From Dehalococcoidia bacterium (GTDB lineage Bacteria; Chloroflexota; Dehalococcoidia; Dehalococcoidales; Fen-1064): a stretch of DNA of 8,284 bases. Shown piece by piece: positions 5,525 to 8,284 of this stretch (positions are counted from its first letter, which is position 1; each line of letters starts with the position of its first letter). The notes beneath the pieces were generated by a model that was given only the letters and a program-made list of their open reading frames with translations, was not told where the DNA came from and ran no database searches. The position numbers and the translations under genes were made by a program. The stretch is taken from contig DUES01000168.1 of assembly GCA_011192055.1 (NCBI GenBank), positions 2,617 through 10,900 on the forward strand, read 5' to 3'.

Positions 5525-5791
5525 ATGATACACCCTATTGCTGATGCAATGCCTAAATTTTATGGCGCCGTAACTGTCAGCGAAAGAGGACAGGTTGCTA
5601 TCCCGGCCGAAGCCAGACGGGAAATGGTGATTGAACCGGCTGCAAAACTGCTGGCATTCGGGAATCCGACCAAACAGGTACTGGTACTGGTAAAAGCCGA
5701 ATTTGCTACCGAAATGCTGGCCAGTGCTACCGCTGCTCTTTCCCAGTTCGAGCAGGTAATAAAAGCAGAACACACTGAAAAAACAGAGTAG
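5525..5791 (+). CDS. AbrB/SpoVT-type swapped-hairpin DNA-binding protein
   Basis: The 88-aa product contains one AbrB/MazE/SpoVT swapped-hairpin domain at about residues 12-58: FYGAVTVSERGQVAIPAEARREM, then a beta-strand region LLAFGNPTKQVLVLVKAE. Such domains dimerise through interleaved hairpins and bind DNA as transition-state or antitoxin-type regulators. The C-terminal 30 residues look helical and may mediate oligomerisation. In most relatives the turn after the helix reads Pro-Gly-Asp-Lys-Leu; here it is Pro-Ala-Ala-Lys-Leu, which is unusual. The ATG has a strong GAGGGGAGGG site; a start at Met9 is possible but lacks one. It is followed after 33 bases by the RND gene, so it is most likely the local regulator of that pump. 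No toxin gene is adjacent, which argues against a toxin-antitoxin pair. Confidence 0.85.
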   Translation: MIHPIADAMPKFYGAVTVSERGQVAIPAEARREMVIEPAAKLLAFGNPTKQVLVLVKAEFATEMLASATAALSQFEQVIKAEHTEKTE

Positions 5792-5824
5792 ACGTAATTC
5801 GTACAGGTATAAGGAGTCACTAGT

Positions 5825-8284
5825 ATGAACTGGATTACTAAAGTTGCCCTGAAAAAACGGTGGTTAACCCTCCTGATTGCAGCCCTGCTTACGGGGGCAT
5901 CCATCTGGGCAATCTTCACCATGAAAATGGAGCTATTTCCCGATATTGATTTGCCGATGACAACGGTGATTACCGTTTATCCCCAGGCCCAACCCGATGA
6001 GGTAATGGAAAAAGTGACCATCCCAATCGAGGATGCTACCTCAACCATACCGGAACTCCGTCATATATCGTCTACCTCCTCTCAGGGAAGGTCTTTCGTC
6101 TTCCTCCAGTTTGAATACGGAACGGACATGGATAAGGCTAATAAAACCATCGCTGACAACCTGGAGCAACTGGACCTTCCTGCGGAAGTCACTAACCTCG
6201 GTGCAACAGTGCCCGGCCTTAGTGGTAATCCGCAGGTAATTCCGATAAATATGAATATGATGCCGGTGGTTACTCTCAATCTTGGTGGTGATATACCCGT
6301 TGAGGAACTGAAGCAGATTGCGGATGAGCAGATTCTGCCCCGGCTTAGCCAGATCGAGGGCGTTTTTGACATCTCCGTAACAGGTGGTTCGGGAATCAAG
6401 GTACTGGTCAGTCCGGACCTGGATAACCTGACTCAGCAAGGCGTTTCCATGGGACATCTTGTAGCAGCACTCACTCCGGGAGAATTCCAGTCTCTCGAGG
6501 ACGTGGAGGACACAGTCCTGCGTCCGGACGGACTGGTACTCGGCCAGGTTGCTGACGTAAGTGCAGGGTTGGCACCCGGCACCTCTATCAGCAGGACCAA
6601 CGGGAAACCCAGTATCAGTATAAATATTACCAAAGAATCCAGCGCTAATACCGTCACCACGGCTAATGCGGTACTGGACGAAGCAGAATCTATCAGCAAA
6701 GGACTACCCGCTGGCATGGAACTGATCACCATTCTCGACCAGTCGGAATATATTGAAGCCAGTGTCTCGGACCTGACCAACAACGCTCTACTTGGCAGTG
6801 CCCTTGCCATCGTGGTTGTTTTCTTTTTCCTGATGGCTTTTCGTGCTTCGCTGGTCACAGCCATATCCATACCGCTCAGCATACTGCTTGGATTCCTGGT
6901 GATGCGTTTTACGGGTATTACAATCAATATCCTGACCCTGAGTGCCATGATTATTGCCGTTGGCAGGGTGATAGACAACAGCATCGTTATTCTTGAAGTA
7001 CTGTACCGCAGGATGCAACAGGGTGAAAGATTTACGGAGGCTGCTATCAATGGTGTCGGTGAGGTCGTTACGCCAATTACGTCGGCTACAATAGCCACTA
7101 TCGTTATATTCCTGCCCCTGGTCTTTGTCGGTGGTATTGTCGGCGAGATGTTTATCCCGTTCGGGCTCACCCTGACATTCGCCCTGGTCGGCTCACTACT
7201 GGTAGCACTAACTATAGTACCGGCGCTTTCGGGATACCTGCTCAAGCCAAAAACACAAACAGAGTTAAAATCACCCTGGTATCTGAAAGGTTACACTGCC
7301 TCACTGAAATGGTGTCTGGGTCACCGTGCCGCTACCCTGGTTATAGCCGTGCTCCTGTTCCTGGGCAGCTTCATTCTCCTGCCCATCATTGGTACGACCT
7401 TTATGCCCGAGATGAATAGCAACGTACTCAATGTTAACATCGAGATGCCCGCAGGAACCGGCATTGTCGCCGTAACGGAAGTAGCAGCAAGAGTAGAAAC
7501 CATACTTGATTCACATACCGATATTGTATCTTACAACACTGTTGCCGGTCCTTCAGCGGCAGCGGGCGGAAGCATGGCCTCGGCCTTTGGCGGCAGTGGA
7601 GTCAGTAACTTTGCCAGCATCAGGATAAACACTGCTCCCGGTACCAACACCAAAGAACTCACGGAGACACTGAATAAAGAATTCATTGGCCTGAGCGACA
7701 CTGCTATAATATCCGTTGACGCACTTGCCGCGATGTCCGGCGGTATGGCTACCGGACTTGAAATATCCGTGCTGGGTAATTCACGGGATGATGTTTCCCT
7801 GGCCGCCCAGCAACTTCTGGTTAAACTCGAAAACCCTTCGGAAGGCGAAGACCAGACCAACCCGTCCACTCCACTTGGTGGAAGAAGGAAGGCAGCACAA
7901 GAAGCAGCCCTGGCCAGCCTGACCGACCTGGAAGTTAAACTGGACCCCGTTGAACCCACACTCAACGTAGAGCCGGACCTTACAAAAGTGATGGCGCTGG
8001 GACTTGGCGTGGACCAGATGTCCCTGCTGCAACAGGAGTTTTTCATCATCCAGCAGGGTACATCAGTGGCAAAGGCTACCCTGGACGGTATCCCGCGCGA
8101 GGTCTTCCTTGAAGGGATAGTGGAGCAGTTTACCGATACGGAGACTGCCGGCAAGCTAAAAGTCGGCTTCCCCGAACAGGTAACCCTGGGTGATATCGCG
8201 ACTGTTTCACTCGGTGAACAGTTGACAAGAATATCGCGATTTGATGGTAAGATATCGGCCACTATCACCGCTGAAATCACGGAC
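5825..8284 (+). CDS. RND-superfamily efflux permease (HAE-1/AcrB-like), C-terminus outside window
   Basis: The frame is open from an ATG with AAGGAG 8 bases upstream to the window edge, 820 codons, against about 1,000-1,050 for the full family. RND permeases are proton-driven exporters. Visible parts in order are TM1 (about 13-33), the first large extracytoplasmic porter loop (34-320, with LFPDIDLPMTTVITVYP at its start), TM2-TM6 (about 322-466), TM7 (about 496-514) and most of the second porter loop. The TM4 proton-relay motif reads GRVIDNSIVILE at 380-391, keeping the Asp-Asn pair (384-385) but with Arg381 where AcrB-type pumps have a hydrophobic residue. FMPEMN after TM7 is typical. Residues about 670-695 form a polar insert rich in Glu, Pro, Asn and Arg. 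No adaptor (HlyD/AcrA) or outer-membrane gene is seen upstream. The substrate is unknown. Confidence 0.93.
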   Translation, partial: MNWITKVALKKRWLTLLIAALLTGASIWAIFTMKMELFPDIDLPMTTVITVYPQAQPDEVMEKVTIPIEDATSTIPELRHISSTSSQGRSFVFLQFEYGTDMDKANKTIADNLEQLDLPAEVTNLGATVPGLSGNPQVIPINMNMMPVVTLNLGGDIPVEELKQIADEQILPRLSQIEGVFDISVTGGSGIKVLVSPDLDNLTQQGVSMGHLVAALTPGEFQSLEDVEDTVLRPDGLVLGQVADVSAGLAPGTSISRTNGKPSISINITKESSANTVTTANAVLDEAESISKGLPAGMELITILDQSEYIEASVSDLTNNALLGSALAIVVVFFFLMAFRASLVTAISIPLSILLGFLVMRFTGITINILTLSAMIIAVGRVIDNSIVILEVLYRRMQQGERFTEAAINGVGEVVTPITSATIATIVIFLPLVFVGGIVGEMFIPFGLTLTFALVGSLLVALTIVPALSGYLLKPKTQTELKSPWYLKGYTASLKWCLGHRAATLVIAVLLFLGSFILLPIIGTTFMPEMNSNVLNVNIEMPAGTGIVAVTEVAARVETILDSHTDIVSYNTVAGPSAAAGGSMASAFGGSGVSNFASIRINTAPGTNTKELTETLNKEFIGLSDTAIISVDALAAMSGGMATGLEISVLGNSRDDVSLAAQQLLVKLENPSEGEDQTNPSTPLGGRRKAAQEAALASLTDLEVKLDPVEPTLNVEPDLTKVMALGLGVDQMSLLQQEFFIIQQGTSVAKATLDGIPREVFLEGIVEQFTDTETAGKLKVGFPEQVTLGDIATVSLGEQLTRISRFDGKISATITAEITD

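Noticed and set aside
5525..5791. Antitoxin of a toxin-antitoxin pair
   Set aside because: The AbrB/MazE fold is shared with antitoxins, but no small toxin frame lies on either side. The next gene is an RND pump with its own ribosome binding site.
6433..7245. Minus-strand open frame of 270 codons, Thr/Ile/Ser-rich
   Set aside because: It is a shadow of the RND transmembrane segments on the opposite strand; no ribosome binding site or family pattern is seen.
7531..8280. Minus-strand open frame of 249 codons, Ser/Val-rich
   Set aside because: It is antisense to the RND permease, whose plus-strand frame has clear family motifs. The Ser-rich composition is what the complement of this coding sequence would give.

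Overview
The window reads as a housekeeping stretch of a bacterial chromosome with about 50% G+C. My best guess is Chloroflexota, class Dehalococcoidia. The reasons are a trp operon led by a T-box, a LexA with the Gly-Leu-Ser-Met-Ile-Asp-Ala-Leu active-site stretch, a small double zinc-ribbon protein beside ribosomal protein S21, and an AbrB-fold gene in front of an RND pump. This assignment rests on remembered similarity; a Firmicute-like relative is not excluded.

Left part, 1-3470, minus strand: the start of a tryptophan operon in the order trpE-trpG-trpD-trpC, with trpC cut by the window edge. The genes are 5 bases apart or overlap by ATGA, so they are probably translationally coupled. In front of trpE lies a complete tryptophan T-box leader: a TTGACA-17-TACTAT promoter, a UGG specifier codon, the conserved T-box motif, and an intrinsic terminator whose U-run ends about 20 bases before the trpE start. 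Uncharged tRNA-Trp should therefore switch on anthranilate synthase and the rest of the operon. TrpE also keeps the tryptophan feedback-site motif, so enzyme activity is probably controlled too.

Centre, 3588-5200: lexA (SOS repressor and self-cleaving protease) runs divergently from the trp operon, with its own promoter and an overlapping near-palindrome that may be its autoregulatory operator. Convergent to it is a minus-strand pair, a 101-aa double zinc-ribbon protein followed by rpsU (bS21), ending in a strong intrinsic terminator. The zinc-ribbon gene has a long leader that can fold, and its ribosome binding site lies inside a short GC hairpin.

Right part, 5420-8284, plus strand: a two-gene unit of an AbrB/SpoVT-type swapped-hairpin DNA-binding protein and a large RND-superfamily exporter that is open at the right edge (820 codons visible). 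The promoter carries two inverted repeats, each with an 8-base spacer and with centres 21 bp apart. This is a good candidate for a two-site operator through which the small protein, or another regulator, controls the pump.

I found no CRISPR array, mobile element, rRNA or convincing tRNA, and no clearly new multi-gene system. The parts that best repay a second look are the AbrB-RND control region, the leader of the zinc-ribbon gene, and unusual features of the RND protein.
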